From Riptortus pedestris (taxonomy: Eukaryota; Arthropoda; Insecta; Hemiptera; Alydidae): a stretch of DNA of 64,000 nucleotides. Below are positions 45,969-58,412 of the stretch, piece by piece. Every line of letters begins with the position of its first letter. Position 1 is the first letter of the stretch. Made by a program: the position numbers and the translations under genes. The notes below the pieces were generated by a model. That model was not told the origin of the DNA. It saw only the letters and a list, made by a program, of their open reading frames with translations, and did not search any database. The stretch is taken from positions 105,807,001 through 105,871,000 of the forward strand of contig CM032230.1 of assembly GCA_019009955.1 (NCBI GenBank), in the 5' to 3' direction.

Positions 45969-46803
45969 AACTTAGCCATTATCCTCTTATACAGAATACG
46001 GACTTGCAGAGCAGATAACGTCCATTTGTGAGACAATATATGTTCAGCATGTCGCTCTCTTCTATGTTTGTCAAGGGAATTTCCGGAAATAATAGTGCAA
46101 ATTCTGTATGAAGTAAGAATACTAATTATCTGATTTTTAGTTTTCAGCCTCCATTTGTCCCCCATTCCTACTCATGAGATTTTCAATTAAAGTAACTTTT
46201 CGGCATTCTTAGAGTGTTGCTGTTAACTTTCAATTCACTTTGGCATTAATACGATATTCATTGACACTGTTTTTACTTACTCTCCCATTACAAGGCCAAT
46301 ATTACTAAACTGATAAATAAATCAAATTATTCCAACCCCCTTAAAACTTCTCTTTGAACTAACCATTTAGCGGTCTGTTAACTTTCCTCGAAACAATGCT
46401 CGATCCTCATAACAAGTAAACCACACTAAGAAAACCTTAAATCCTAACTGATGAAAAGTTGTATTTGCCATTTATCAGTTTTTTTAAGCAAATATCTTCT
46501 TTGGCAACTAATCAGTTACTAATCCAGAAAATCCTATATTTTTATTATTCTCAAAGGCATTGCTTCTGGGACCAAAGTGGCCACCTGCATATATATGTAC
46601 GTCAGAATAAAACATATCAATTCAGTAATAAAGAAAGTGCCCCGAAGAAGCTCGAGACGTGCTTACAAAAACATGCAAAAAATGTATTTATACGGTCAAA
46701 TTTAAACCCCTTAACGCTTGAGATTAAAGTTTTAGTTTGAATATGGAAACATTTTATCATAAAAACAAGTAGCTTCAAAATTCCTCTAGGTATACAAAAT
46801 TCC

Positions 46804-47125
46804 TCAAAATTCATGGTCATACACCTTATCTAGAGCCAACCATTTGGAATGTCTATTGATATTGTGGTATATAACAGGCAAGTGTTTCCAGTGCGGGAAG
46901 ATGAAAGGCGAGGTAGCAAATTTTACGGATAATAATTCCAAAAGTGGTTTTTCCAGTTTCTTTAAATGGGAGAGTCGTGGTATATCAATACTTTTTGTAT
47001 TTAACATATGATAAAAAGTCACATGTGTAAAACAATAATGAATTATGACATTGTATGCCAATGCGAAGAATGAGCTATTGTGTTGTGTTACTATGTAAAT
47101 AAAGTGGTGCATGTAAATATATTAC
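46804..47125 (-). repeat. Dispersed repeat; inverted partner at 56335-56515
   Basis: The reverse complement of about 46980-47120 (CACCACTTTATTTACATAGT, AACACAAC.CAATAG.TCATTC, TTTTACACATGTGACTTTTT, ATCATATGTTAAATACAA) matches 56345-56500 for about 150 bp. This segment starts just past the last CRAL-TRIO exon and keeps a 102-codon frame beginning MHHFIYIVTQHNSSFFALAY; the partner copy does not obviously keep it. Origin unknown. Confidence 0.6.
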
Positions 47126-47167
47126 AGATATGTAGAAAATATTCCGGCTAAAATTAGTTAAAAGACA

Positions 47168-47320
47168 TCACATACCAAGTATTTTATCTGCGCTCGCAAA
47201 AAGTCTCTCCTTCCAGTCAGTATTTACAATTGATCCGTTTGTCCCTCCAAATTCTGTTGGCAGAATCTCGGGCCCAATGTACTTATGAAGCTCATGGAAT
47301 GATGTCCCATGAAAATGAAC
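47168..47320 (-). CDS. CRAL-TRIO lipid-transfer protein, exon e (last recognised)
   Basis: The acceptor is TTACAG|GTT. The exon continues exon d in phase 0 with VHFHGTSFHELHKYI, then LPTEFGGTNGS and DWKERLFASADKIL. The HG..HELHKYI..E.LP.EFGG block is the conserved C-terminal end of the CRAL-TRIO fold. Two 3' ends are possible. Reading on gives a GM dipeptide and a TGA whose last base is 47168, a natural length for the shorter family members. Alternatively a good donor, CTTG|GTATGT, ends the exon at 47176 in phase 1 and a further C-terminal exon lies to the left. I found no convincing candidate for that exon. Together the five exons give about 239 residues of a protein usually near 300. Confidence 0.85.
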   Translation of the reverse strand, partial: VHFHGTSFHELHKYIGPEILPTEFGGTNGSIVNTDWKERLFASADKILGM

Positions 47321-47489
47321 CTGTAACATAGACGGTGCGTAATTAACTAAGTTACCTGTTTTAATTGAACCAGTACACCTTTTAGGAAAATCATGTATTG
47401 AAATCGTTCTTATTACATCATAAAACATTTCTTCAATTTTCCGTCAATCCATTAAAAAATAAAAATGATGTTATTTACATTTATGCAAA

Positions 47490-47492
<3 letters not shown>

Positions 47493-47564
<72 letters not shown>

Positions 47565-48900
47565 AAGTTGTGTTAGTTACACTATTTATAACTCAAGAAC
47601 GGCTTTACCGATATGGCTGGAAATTGGTGAGGAGGTAGCTTAGAGCCAGGAGACGAACATAGGATACTAATTATTTCTCTGAGACGAACAGGAGAGGGGG
47701 TTATAAGGGAGGCCTGAAATTAAAAATAGCGATATTTCGTTTCCTATTGCTTTTTTGACAAATATGCACATAACAAAAGTTGTTTATTTCGTTATTTAGA
47801 GCAAAACATTTGTTATATACACTATTTTCGCATACGTAATAATAAACGAGATATAATCTAAAAACCTATAGCGGAAGTGAACAATTTTATTTCGTACAAA
47901 AGACTCAGCCGAACTAAATAAAACTCGGTATGTGTATTAGCACTGACGCCTTAATTATGATAAGCAATATCAACTTTTCTAGGGATGGGTAGGAGTGGGG
48001 GTTGTAAGGGAGGCATGAAACTAAAAATAGCGATATTTCGTTTCTATTTTTTTTTTTTTTTTGGCAAATATGCACATTGCAAATGTTTATTTTGGTTTTT
48101 AGAGTCACATTTGTTATATACACTTTTGCCGTATACGGTTATATGCTAAAAACTTTAACGGGATTCAACAATTTCATTTGGTACGAAAGACTCAACCGAA
48201 CTAAACAAAACCCCGTACGTGAATTTTCACTAACTCCTTCATGATAATAAGCTGTACCATTATTTCTAGAGGCAAGCAGGAGTGGGGGTTGTAAGGGAGG
48301 CCTGTAATTAAAAATAGCGATATTTCGTTTCCTATAGTTTTTGGCAAATATGTACATGACAAGAGATGTTTATTTTGTTATTTAGAGTAACTTTTGTTAT
48401 ATTACCTTTTGTTTTATAACAAGGTGTAAACGAGATATACGCTAAAAAGCATAGCGGGAGACGACAGTTTAATTGGGCTCTAACAATTGAACGGAACTTA
48501 ACAATACTAGGTATGTGTGTTAGCACTAACTCCTCCGTGATAATAAGCGGTACCAACATTTCTAGGGAGGAGCAAGAGTGGGGGTTGTAAGGGAGCCCTG
48601 AAATTAAAAATAGTGAAATTTCGTTTTCTATTGGTTTTTCATAACATAACTTTTGTTATGTTTACTTTTGTCGTATACCAAGTATAAACGAGATATACAC
48701 TGAAAACTAAAACGGTAGCTGACAATTGTATATGGTACCAACGATTGAACGAAACTTGACAAAACTCGGCATGTGAATTAGCATTAATTCTTAAACGATT
48801 ATAAGCTATATTAAATTTTATAGGTTCAAACGGGAGGGGAAGGGGTTATAAGAGAAGCCTAAAATAAAAATTCGCTATATATTACATTTTCTGTTCGGTT
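47493..48900 (-). repeat. TA-ending dispersed repeat with about five tandem ~260-300-bp units
   Basis: It starts with a TA tract at 47493-47559, then AAGAAAGTTGTGTTAGTTAC, CTCAAGAACGGCTTTACCG. Unit motifs (GGGGGTTGTAAGGGAGGC and AAAATAGCGATATTTCG) recur near 47700, 47997, 48280, 48580 and 48840. Each unit also has a TTGTTATATACACTTTTGTCG-like block and AACCGAACT. It lies inside or next to the last intron side of the CRAL-TRIO gene region, downstream of exon d. Confidence 0.65.
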
Positions 48901-49399
48901 TTCAGTCACTGTTGGTCTTTGTAACGTATCAAGGGAAAGGAAGTTTAATTAAAACATAGTTAGGCGGACAGAATACTTTCTATGATTAAGAAATATAAAA
49001 AAAAATACATGCACAGTAGACGGGAAATATAAAAATATTGTGGACAGTGAAACCTTACGTAACAAATACTTTTATTATTAACAAATCCATGGCAACGACC
49101 GGTATACATCGGAAAATGTTAAAATATTGTGGAAAGTACAGACTTGCCAAAAAAATAACATCATCATTCAAGCTCAAATGAAATGGACTCCCTGGCGAAG
49201 TCGGGTACCTTAGCTAGTAATATATATCCACGGGCTACAAACTATGCAGAGTTCACAATCTTTCAGTTATTAAAAAAAAACAGTACTATAATGCTGGAAT
49301 ATTATATACTACAGAGAAATGTACAGTACAAAGACAATTCCTATGTCACCATTCATCTCATCTCACCATATACTTCATATTTCTAAAAATAAGTAAACA

Positions 49400-50142
49400 T
49401 CCGATGATAAGAAATGGTGGGGGGGGGGGTTCACTGAAGGATGAAAACAAGAAATTACAAATAACTTGTTTAATACTTGAGTTACAATAAAATGTATAGA
49501 GCAATTATTGTAGAACATCAATTGTTAAACAATATTGTTTCTATAACATCTTTCGATCCGCCTCATAATAACGCAGATATTTTCAATCATCGAATCCCTT
49601 CCCCCCACCAAACCCGGTCATATTTCATCCATTAAGGAATATGATCATTAGTGTTGAATGCGACTGATAAATAACGAATATCGTACGAACCAGATAAACA
49701 TTTTCGACTCAAGACCTTAAAACCTCAACTGATGACGTCATCACACTACTTATTTCCACGCATCTCGCATTATAACAGAGATATTTCAAATTTTCAAAAA
49801 TCCCCCCTCTCACCCCCCCCCCCTCCCACTGGCCCGATTTCAGCCATTAACAGCGTTAACAGAGAAATATATATATCGCCCGGGAATTGATTTGAGGCTG
49901 AATGGTAATGGTATTTTTTTTTGGCAAGGCTTTACTTTGTACAATATTTTGACATTTACCCGTCACAGTGTTTAGGGTTAATATCCGCTGTTGGCATTTG
50001 TTAATAATAAAATTAAATTTTTATGTAAGTCTCCACTGTCCTCCAAATTGTCTGTAATCGATGGACATTTGAGGAAATTTTTCAAAACTCGCGTCATGAG
50101 TACGACCTCAATAGCTGATTTCCCTTAAGGGAAATCTGCTAA
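49400..50142 (+). mobile_element. HINE-type element carrying an inner insertion
   Basis: Body from GGGGTTCACTGAAGG to the intact end GATTTCCCTTAAGGGAAATC then TGCTAA. At the place where the microsatellite normally lies (about 49870-50055) there is unrelated sequence starting CGCCCGGGAATTGATTTGAG, also found near 4785, so another repeat has inserted or been exchanged there. The family 5' end was not found. Confidence 0.65.
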
Positions 50143-50269
50143 AAGGGTTAAATTTAGTTAAAAACAATATTTGGCATTTAAGCATGAAATAAGAGTACCA
50201 TTACATTTTGGCTCACATTATTGATGTCTGAAGACTAAAAGCTTACAGAAAACTGAAAATGAAAAAAAA

Positions 50270-51090
50270 AAAAGAACCAAAAATATCCTGGTTAATAACC
50301 CAGAGAGAGAAAAAAAGTGTAGAGAACAACACATATATTAATTCCAATGTGTAACATAATTGGTCACATAAGAAATTTTTGATTCGCCTCATTACGGAAA
50401 TATTTGGAATTATTTATTCCCTACCTCTTCCTTGGCCCATATTTCATCCGTTATCGAACTTAATCTCTAGTTTCATGTAAAATGCTTAAATATCGAGTTT
50501 AGTAACGATCAAACAAATATTACGACTGCTAGAGCGGTAACAGACGAGTGTAAATACACAAGTGCGCGCAAACACACACACACACATATATTATATTCAG
50601 TAGATGTACAACTCTACTGAATATAATATATTGACCATTTATTATTTAAGAATGTTTTTTGAGCCATAAGGTCAGAAAATTATTTTTCCTTCATATAGTC
50701 ATTTATTTAATCCCCGACGCGTTTATTATAATTGATTTAATCAACGTGCTAAATTTTTTTTTAGCCAATTATACCTTAAGAAACGAATGTATTATATAAT
50801 ATATTTTATATATTATAATATAAGGATTGGATTAAATGGAATTCATGGCTGGACTGAGGAGTGGTGACACTCGAAAAGCGCCGGGGATGATATAAATGAC
50901 AATATGAAGGAGGTATTATTTTCTGATCTTATGGCTCAAAAAACGTTCGTATTTATATTATATATATTAACATATTATTTTGAACAGACCTTATTTTCAT
51001 TAGGTCTAGGACCTAGTAAAATGTCATCTTTTGAAGACATTGTGAATAAACCGCGTCATGAGTACAACGCTCATGATGAAACCAGCTAAA
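50270..51090 (+). repeat. HINE-type element, degraded
   Basis: Recognisable blocks: CCTGGTTAATAACCC, TTTTTGATTCGCCTCATTAC, AACGATCAAACAAATATTAC, GACTGCTAGAGCGGTAAC, a CA tract, then TTTTGAACAGACCTTATTTTC and CGTCATGAGTACAACGCTCA. The hairpin end is gone. A further family tail fragment lies at about 51690-51747 (GAGTACAACCTAAATAGCTA). Confidence 0.5.
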
Positions 51091-52069
51091 AATACAAATT
51101 ACTTGCTTATTATTCGAGTTAAGAGAAAAAGTGTATAGAAAATAATTGTTTAACTCTAAGTGTTTTAAAAGACTGGTTATATAACATTTTTCGGTTTTGT
51201 TCACAATAACAGAGATATAACGTATTGTTTATTTCTCTTCCTTTTATTGAACCACTACTTTTCTTGTTCCGATTTCATTTAGTTTCACACAAATATATGT
51301 ATACCACATTTTTTACATCTCCTTTCTTCCATTATCTTCTAATTTTGTATTTTTTTTTTTTAAATGGAGGTTGAGTTATCAGAATCGTGATCATAGATGC
51401 ATCTATTCAAGAGGTCATCTCCTTTGTTAAGTCAAGTAGACGTCACCCTTGAGCTATCGATCTTTCTCACCGAAGAATCCCTAGGAACTTATGCAACTTA
51501 TAAAAATATTCATGTCCGTTGTTCTAAAGAATGAAACTAATGCTATTCGTGCTCAAACTGTTCGTTTGCGTGCAACAAAAAAATAGCTTTCTTACACCCA
51601 AGAAAAGTGTAAAAAGTGCCCGCAAAAGACGAGACCATACCAAAAACTATTTAGAAATTCCCAAAGATATTTGACAGTATTTTTCTGTAAATGGCGTGAT
51701 GAGTACAACCTAAATAGCTAATATTTCTTAATGAAAATCTTCTAAAAAGCAGCAAAGTTTATACGAGGTATTTATACAATACGTCTACGTTAGAGTATGC
51801 GTCTAACTTAAAAAAATAATAATTTCAAAATGATAAAAATAATTTTAAAGTTAATAAGGACTTAAAAATAATTCGGTTACAAAAAAGTAACCAGCAGAAA
51901 ATTTAAGATACATAATAGTACAATTCAAAACCTTTTAATACTAAAACAATAAAGTGTTATGCTAATCTTGCGTCAATGGAAATGAAAATAGCTGATCCTT
52001 AGCATATTTTTCTAAAGGGAAACTAGTACTTCAGGTTGTACTCTTAATCGTCTGTTAAAGTTCGTAATT

Positions 52070-52495
52070 TTAGCAGATTTCCCTTAATATATATATATTA
52101 TATATTTCTCTGTTACCGTTCTAGCGGTCGCAATTTTTGTATGATCGTTACCAAACTCGATATTTAGTCGTTTTAAAAAAAAAGATCAAGTTCGTTAACG
52201 GCTGAAATCGGACCAGTGGGAGGAGGGGGGGGGGTTTAGAAGGGAGGATTTTCGAAAATTCAAAATATCTCCGTTACTATAGGTCGGATCGAAAAATTGT
52301 ACAGAATCAATCTTATTGCAAATTAATTTACTATAAACATTGTTATATACATTTATTCTCTATCTTGAATATTAACCGAGATATTTGCATTTTTATGAAG
52401 TCTCGGGGACATGTGGTGGGGTATGCTTCGGAACAAGTGTGTTATACCAACACGTGGAAAAAAGGCTTAGTTTACACAGCCTTTGCGTGTCAAAC
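52070..52495 (-). mobile_element. HINE-type element, minus-strand copy
   Basis: Plus-strand order: TTAGCAGATTTCCCTTA, short TA tract, TCTGTTACCGTTCTAGCGGT, AAGATCAAGTTCGTTAACGG, GAAATCGGACCAGTGGGAGG, TAGGTCGGATCGAAAAATTG, ending GGCTTAGTTTACACAGCC. The segment between hairpin and microsatellite is deleted. Confidence 0.72.
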
Positions 52496-53080
52496 TTTTT
52501 TTAACATAAATAAATTTGATGTGTATACATTTTATGCTGAACTAAAGTTGAAGCTTGATAATGGCTGAAATGGGTTAGAGAATTGGAGGGAGGGAAGGTA
52601 TAGAGTTAGGAAGAAATCGAAATATCTCTTTTATTATGAGTCAAATTCTAAAACTGTATATAACCCATCTTGTTGCAATATTAATATTTTAAATATTCTA
52701 AAAAAAATTTTTTTTTTCTTTTTTTTTCTCTAGCTTTAATATTAGTCAAAATATTTTCATTTTTTGATTTTAAGCATTCTTCATTTAATTTTATTCATTA
52801 TTTTTTTTTCTTTTCAACTACGTATTATAAAATCCATCAATGATTTCTATTGCTGATTACAGACAAAATATTTCATTTAAAACGAAACTTCTATTAGTTT
52901 TTCATTTATTCATTCTCAATGTAACGTATATGTATCAGTGAAACATTACAAGCAGATAAATCCATAAAAAATCATTGCATAAATACAAATGATCTTCTTC
53001 ATAAAAAATAACCCCTGATATCAAAAGAATCGGTTCCTTATAAGATATTCTTGACATTATACCCAAATTTTATCCATTAA

Positions 53081-54023
53081 CCCTCTGTTAGGCGCGTGAC
53101 TACGGGTGTAGCCATGACAAAGTTTAAATGTTCGTAGCAAGCGCATGCATGGGCTGGGAGCTTTTGGCGGACTAATACCTTCCTAGGCAGGGCATGTCTA
53201 TTAGTCAGTATCCAAGTGAACTTGACCCTGCTTACAGCAGATCTTTAATTCCCAGTGTGTTACCGGTGTAGCCAACGCGCCCAACGGTGTTACAGCTACG
53301 AGAAATGGCAATTTCAATTTATCGTTTTGTTTTGTTGTTTTTTCAAAGTTATCACAACAAATAAAGTTAAGATGGCTTTTTCCTAGAGCCAACACAGTTC
53401 TGTGAAATGCTCCAGTGGTCCAGATATTCTTTCTCAATGGTTGCGAGAAGTTTCATCAGGTGAGGAGTCTGAGGTGGAAGATCTACCAACAAATTCGAAG
53501 CAACGAGCTAAGGAACTCTTGAATTTGCCAGAAGAACATACCCAACCCATTATAATCCCTAAAGACACTATAAGATGAAATTTTTGTGAAGGACCGGCAA
53601 AGAAAAAGAAAACATCCAGAAACATGTGTGCAAAATGTAAAAAAATTATATGTAAATATCATATGTGGCAAATTTGTCCTGACTGTTTATAATAGCGGCT
53701 GTATATGTATTTACTATATTTTGAACATAGTATTTTATTTTCCATTAATAAGTTTTAATAAAATAAAGTTCCATTACGTTTTTTCGCTTATAGAAAGTAT
53801 ATTAATGTATTTTCATTAAAAAAAAAGATGTTATTCACTTCAATAAAAATTGACCGATTTGTTCAACGTTATAATTGCTTAAAAATTGTATACATTCAAT
53901 TGTTTTATAATAAAAATTAATTACATTTGATTTTTTTCTTATGTAAATCATTTTTAAGTAATGGCTACACCTGTAGCCAACGCGCCCAAGTGTGTCATTA
54001 ACTAGGACGCGCCTGTCGGAGGG
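53081..54023 (+). mobile_element. piggyBac-type element, internally deleted (943 bp)
   Basis: It is flanked by TTAA on both sides (53077-53080 and 54024-54027), the target of piggyBac transposases. The ends begin CCCTC..T/ACAGGCGCGT, left CCCTCTGTTAGGCGCGT and right, reversed, CCCTCCGACAGGCGCGT. Subterminal inverted blocks GGGTGTAGCCATGAC and GGTGTAGCCATTAC occur too. It carries only the two ends of the transposase gene. It sits in the 8.5-kb intron of the CRAL-TRIO gene. Confidence 0.88.
53372..53692 (+). pseudogene. piggyBac transposase relic: N-terminus fused to C-terminal Cys-rich domain
   Basis: Starting at ATG 53372 one frame of 107 codons runs to TAA, interrupted by TAG after four codons and by a TGA at about codon 69. 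After the first stop it has the acidic N-terminal stretch typical of the family (DILSQWLREVSSGEESEVED). After the second stop it reads AKKKKTSRNMCAKCKKIICK then YHMWQICPDCL, i.e. C..C....C..H.....C..C, the RING-like domain that ends piggyBac transposases. The catalytic DDD core is entirely absent, removed without frame change. Not functional. Confidence 0.82.
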
Positions 54024-54027
54024 TTAA

Positions 54028-55303
54028 TATTTGAATCGAATAACTTCTAAAAACATACTCCCGGGGATTTATTTTGTACAATTCATTGAAAAATACATTC
54101 TGTGTATCTATATTATGTTTATATATTTTATTAAAAGGCCAGAACTACACTTATGTATTCATTAGTTTGTAAGTTCACTCCACACCATAGCAATTTTAAA
54201 ACATTGAGAACTATTGAATTTGTTCCATCCAGTTTTCAGTCAACTGGAGGTGATCCAAAAATTAGGAGATAAAGGTGTATGAAACATATTTGAAAAGTGT
54301 ATGGACATATTTGAAACAGATATGTTAAAGTGTATGGAACATATTTGGAACAGGATGCTACCAAACTAAAAAAAAAATGTCTGTATCAATATACTAAAAA
54401 TGTTAAGTATATTCTGTTCTTCTGGACAAGAATACATGTGCTAAACTAGCTGTGTGGGCTCGCCTGTGGTGGCAGGTAAACCAACAATGTAGGATTTAAA
54501 AATGAATAAGAACAATAACGCCATTTGAAAATTTATATTTATTGGAATATGGACAAGACAATCATATACAATCCCAATAGAAACATTTTTATTCACAAAC
54601 ACCAATGGCTTTAGAGAAATGAGTATTTTGTAGATGTCACCAACATGGTCTTCAGTTTTTCATGAATTAATTAAATATCAATTACAGAAACAACCTAATA
54701 CCAATTGAGGGCTATATATAAAAATAACATGTATCTCAGGTACATTAAAACAAAATTTGGTACTTAAGCTTGGAATAAATACAACATATTGAATTGGTTA
54801 TCATCAATGTGAGTTGAGCAGAAGTAGGGGATTACTTACAGACAAAAGAATTAAAATATACAAATAGCACTTTAAATTTTCAAGCTAAAGAAAAATATGA
54901 TGAACACTAAGATGTGTTGTTCCTTAGAAATATTGAGTTTCATCAATTAATTTGCCCATTAAATTTTGACTCTGGTAACGTTTTTTTTGGTGTATATTAT
55001 GTGAATACATTAATATATACATAATAAATGTATTTTATATAAGTTACTCCAAATCCCCTCAAAAAAAAGTTTGTTGTAGGCATTTTGTCAAAAAAAAAGG
55101 AAATGAAATATTCAGATTTTTAATTCCAGATCCATCTTAAAATCCCATGTCCAGTTAATTAGAATATGGGTACAATAATTCAAAAACCCCTAAGGGGTGA
55201 ACAGAATAACACATTTAAAAGCCATTGCTATCAGGAGGTTGTCTTATTAAGTATATAAAACAAATGATGAAACATTCATTTGTGTGCATAGCTCTGTGCT
55301 AAG

Positions 55304-55341
<38 letters not shown>

Positions 55342-55740
55342 CATGTATATAAAATTTATATTATTAACAATTAAGTTATATGTAAATGGGATTGATGATT
55401 TTATGGGGTGTATTTTGATGTTTCAAGTTAATATAGTTTGATTAATTATAAATTATAACAATAAAAGTTCCTCTGGTGGTTCGGTAGGGTTACATATAAG
55501 TATAAAGCTCCATTTTATGAGTCAGTGTAAGTTTTAATTTTTGTTAATCTAGACTAAATCTAAACTTTTTGTTTTATCTGTTAATGTTTGCCCATCTATA
55601 ACCCTGTCAGTCTTGTCTAACTTTAATTAGTTCATTTGTACTTTAAATTTTGTGCTTATGGCTGAAAACATTTGTATTTCTTCTGAGCAATCACTGTAAA
55701 TCGTAATTAACTCCGGGAAATATTTTTATTGATGGTGCTT
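54028..55740. other. Intron of the CRAL-TRIO gene; GT microsatellite
   Basis: No coding motif. A GT tract at 55307-55338 is the only clear structure. Confidence 0.6.
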
Positions 55741-55788
55741 CAAACATCAGTTTTCATTATAAGAATGTGGCAAACATAATTTACTTAC

Positions 55789-55899
55789 TCTGCTTCTGAT
55801 TTTATCCTTCAAGAACGGACGGAATAGTGCATATATAGCATCAATGTAACGAGGTTGATTGACAATGTGAAATCCTCCAAACCTCAAGGGAATAGTATC
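55789..55899 (-). CDS. CRAL-TRIO lipid-transfer protein, exon d
   Basis: This 111-bp exon encodes exactly 37 codons, phase 0 at both ends. The acceptor is TTTCCAG|GAT and the donor is AGA|GTAAGT. It reads [18 protein letters not shown], then [19 protein letters not shown]. This is the most conserved stretch of the family: the P.R..G.H.VN.P strand and the gate helix ending in FLKDKI. The intron on its 5' side is 1,026 bp and contains a dispersed repeat that has a second, inverted copy just beyond the last exon. The intron on its 3' side is 8,468 bp. Confidence 0.92.
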
Positions 55900-56334
55900 C
55901 TGGAAATCACAAATTAATAAAATAAGAAAGACCAGTACTCCTTTTTTATTTATTGTGTTTTTGTTTTTTTTTAAAAAAAAGAGCTTACACTGTAATTCAG
56001 AAAAAGTGTGGATATCTAAAACCAAAGTACTGTGTAAATTCAAAGTATTTGATTCCACGACTGAAATTATATCTAATTGAGCTCTTTAAAATTTGACATG
56101 GACTTTCATTCATTCTAATTTATTTAAATGTTTTATATGAGGAGCTTGTATATTAAAAAAAAATATCTGTAAAATATAGGACATCTGTAAAATATAGGGT
56201 TGCAATATGTTAAAAAAATATAGAATAAATTAAAAAATAACATTTATTATTTTTAATGTTCACCGAAAGAGTTGAATTCATCTATCATGCAATCTTCTGA
56301 CATGAGAAACACAAAGAAAACTTGTTCCTTTGTG

Positions 56335-56515
56335 TAATATATTCAAATACACCACTTTATTTTTATAGTAACACAATGCAATAGTTCATTCTTTACATAG
56401 ACATACAATACAATAATTCATTCTCTTGTTTTACACATATGACTTTTAATCATATGATAAATAGACTTTTTATCATATGTTAAATACAATGTACTGATAT
56501 ACCACAATTTGCATT
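56335..56515 (+). repeat. Dispersed repeat, partner of 46804-47125
   Basis: CACCACTTTATTTTTATAGT, AACACAATGCAATAGTTCAT, TTTTACACATATGAC, ATCATATGTTAAATACAATG then TGATATACCAC. It lies in the 1-kb intron region next to exon c. A TTT.ATCATATG word is locally duplicated here. Confidence 0.6.
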
Positions 56516-56925
56516 ACCTATATCACCCAAATCTGGTTTCTGAACACCCCTTTTGGGCTGCATAAATAGTGTTTGTGCCTTTTAGGACGTTAAAATGTAT
56601 TTTACACCTCCAACTTGGCCCTAGATTATGTAATCAATTTTCAATTTGTAAAGAGATTTTATTTCAAACTAATATTATAAACACCTGTGTTTTAAAATAC
56701 TTAAATTAATTTAAGTCATTCCAAGTAAACAAATACTCTTAATATTTATTATGCGGAATAGTGGATAATCAGCATTAATTTTCAGCATATATACATATAT
56801 ATAAAATATCAACATGACGGATATATAGATAGTTTCAAATAAGTGAAGAAATAGAAAAATGCTGAGGGCATTAATTTCTATAATTTAAGATAATCATTAA
56901 ATTATTAAAGCATCTAATTATTTAC

Positions 56926-57128
56926 CTGAACAACGGTTGATGTTCTCATGGAGTGATATGGACTCAAAAAGAGTGAGTGCCTCTTTAAAGAGAAATCTGA
57001 AAGGTCTATTATGACACTGAGACCAGCTATTTGGTTTCTAGGATCCAGCAAACAATATTCAACTGCTAGAAAGTTAAGCCGGAATGATTCATCAACTGTG
57101 AAAGCTGCTTCTTTTGATTTTGATTTTC
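56926..57128 (-). CDS. CRAL-TRIO lipid-transfer protein, exon c
   Basis: This 203-bp exon opens with two bases that complete the split glycine codon and then encodes 67 residues. The acceptor is TTTCAG|GA and the donor is CAG|GTAAAT. It carries the core of the CRAL-TRIO lipid-binding domain: an AVEYCLLDPRNQIAGLSVI helix-strand unit, then the typical DLSDFSLKRHSLFLSP floor segment. LDP..Q..G...I.D is a strong family pattern. The exon is not visible as a simple long ORF because introns close in on both sides; it was found by following splice sites between exons b and d. Confidence 0.88.
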
Positions 57129-58197
57129 CTGAAATTAATAAGTAATAGTTTAATTTTTACCAATTCCTTTGAGTTTTATTTACCAAATACATTAGTGCTT
57201 ATTCAGGAAATAGAGTAGCTACTTGCATAAGGAAGAAGCAGACTTTATTGTTACAAAGACAACAGTGTTACGCTCTTGATTCTTCCTAAGTTGTTAAACT
57301 GAGGTATTCATTTTCATACTTCATTTACAAAAGCAATTGATTTTATGAATTAAATGACTTAAGTAAAACAGCTATCTATTATATATTGCTCCATGAATAA
57401 GCAATTTGTCATTACTGAAAATTCACGTTTACAGCATAAACAATCTACTTTAACCCAAAAGTGGGAACATGAAAACTGGGTCAAATCGACTCATTAATCA
57501 TTACAAACAATTCATAATGATGTTGTTACATTGTTTTATTACAATAAAGTCCTGATCAAGAATACAAATAAATCAGCTCATGCTAGAAACCTATGTATCA
57601 TTTCATAAGTCATTACCACTAATTTTTGTTTTGTATGTCTGACACCTTGAGTTTGTAAATTATTATATGCAATGTTTACTTATGTACAGTAACTAAACTA
57701 GAATAGACATACTGATAGCGACAATAAAACATTAAAATTAGTCATCTAATTAAGCATACTAAAGTTAGTTGAGGTAACTAAAGTCAGACACATTAAGGGA
57801 TATATCTTAAAATGCACTATGAAGTACCTTTTTGGCATGGTGTAGTACAAAGGAAAACTGATTTGAATAAATATCTGAAACGTCAAAGAATTGAAGACAT
57901 AAAGTAGGTAAAGCACACAAAGCGACTTCAAATGATGTGCCATAAATTTTAGCTGGAATTATCCCAATTAATTGCAAAGCTCGAGAACTAAAGAATCTGA
58001 ATTGGCTAAACAGACCCAGCAAAATTTTTTACAAAATAATATTGACAAAAAAGGAAGAAAAAGTGGTAAATGCTTACTCCCCCACATTTCATTTCAACTC
58101 ATGAAACACCTTGAACGAATATGGGATGAAAACTTCAAAGTTGAAATTAGCACATATGATAGCAAAATTGTTAATGAAAATCAGAGAAAAAATGAAT

Positions 58198-58412
58198 ATT
58201 ATTTATTAACATCCACTTTATAATACTAAGGATAATTAGGGCAGGCTATATACAGGTTACCACCCCTTTCTAACCAGGGTGAGATTAAGGATTTTGAGTT
58301 TGTCACTAAATTAATTCCTCCTACCCACATGAGAATCAAACCAACGACCCTAGGATTACCAAATTCATTATGACCAAAACCTTAACTCACATTGCTAACC
58401 TGAGCTCCCAGG
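58198..58412 (-). repeat. tRNA-derived SINE, full-length minus-strand copy in intron
   Basis: Reverse order complete but diverged: TTAACATCCACTTTATAAT, CTAAGGATAATTAGGGCAGG, GGTTACCACCCCTTTCTAAC, AGTTTGTCACTAAATTAATT, CTTAACTCACATTGCTAACC then TGAGCTCCC. Confidence 0.72.

Noticed and set aside
57972..58223. 83-codon plus ORF with many charged residues
   Set aside because: Lies antisense in a CRAL-TRIO intron, has no motif and runs into a SINE.
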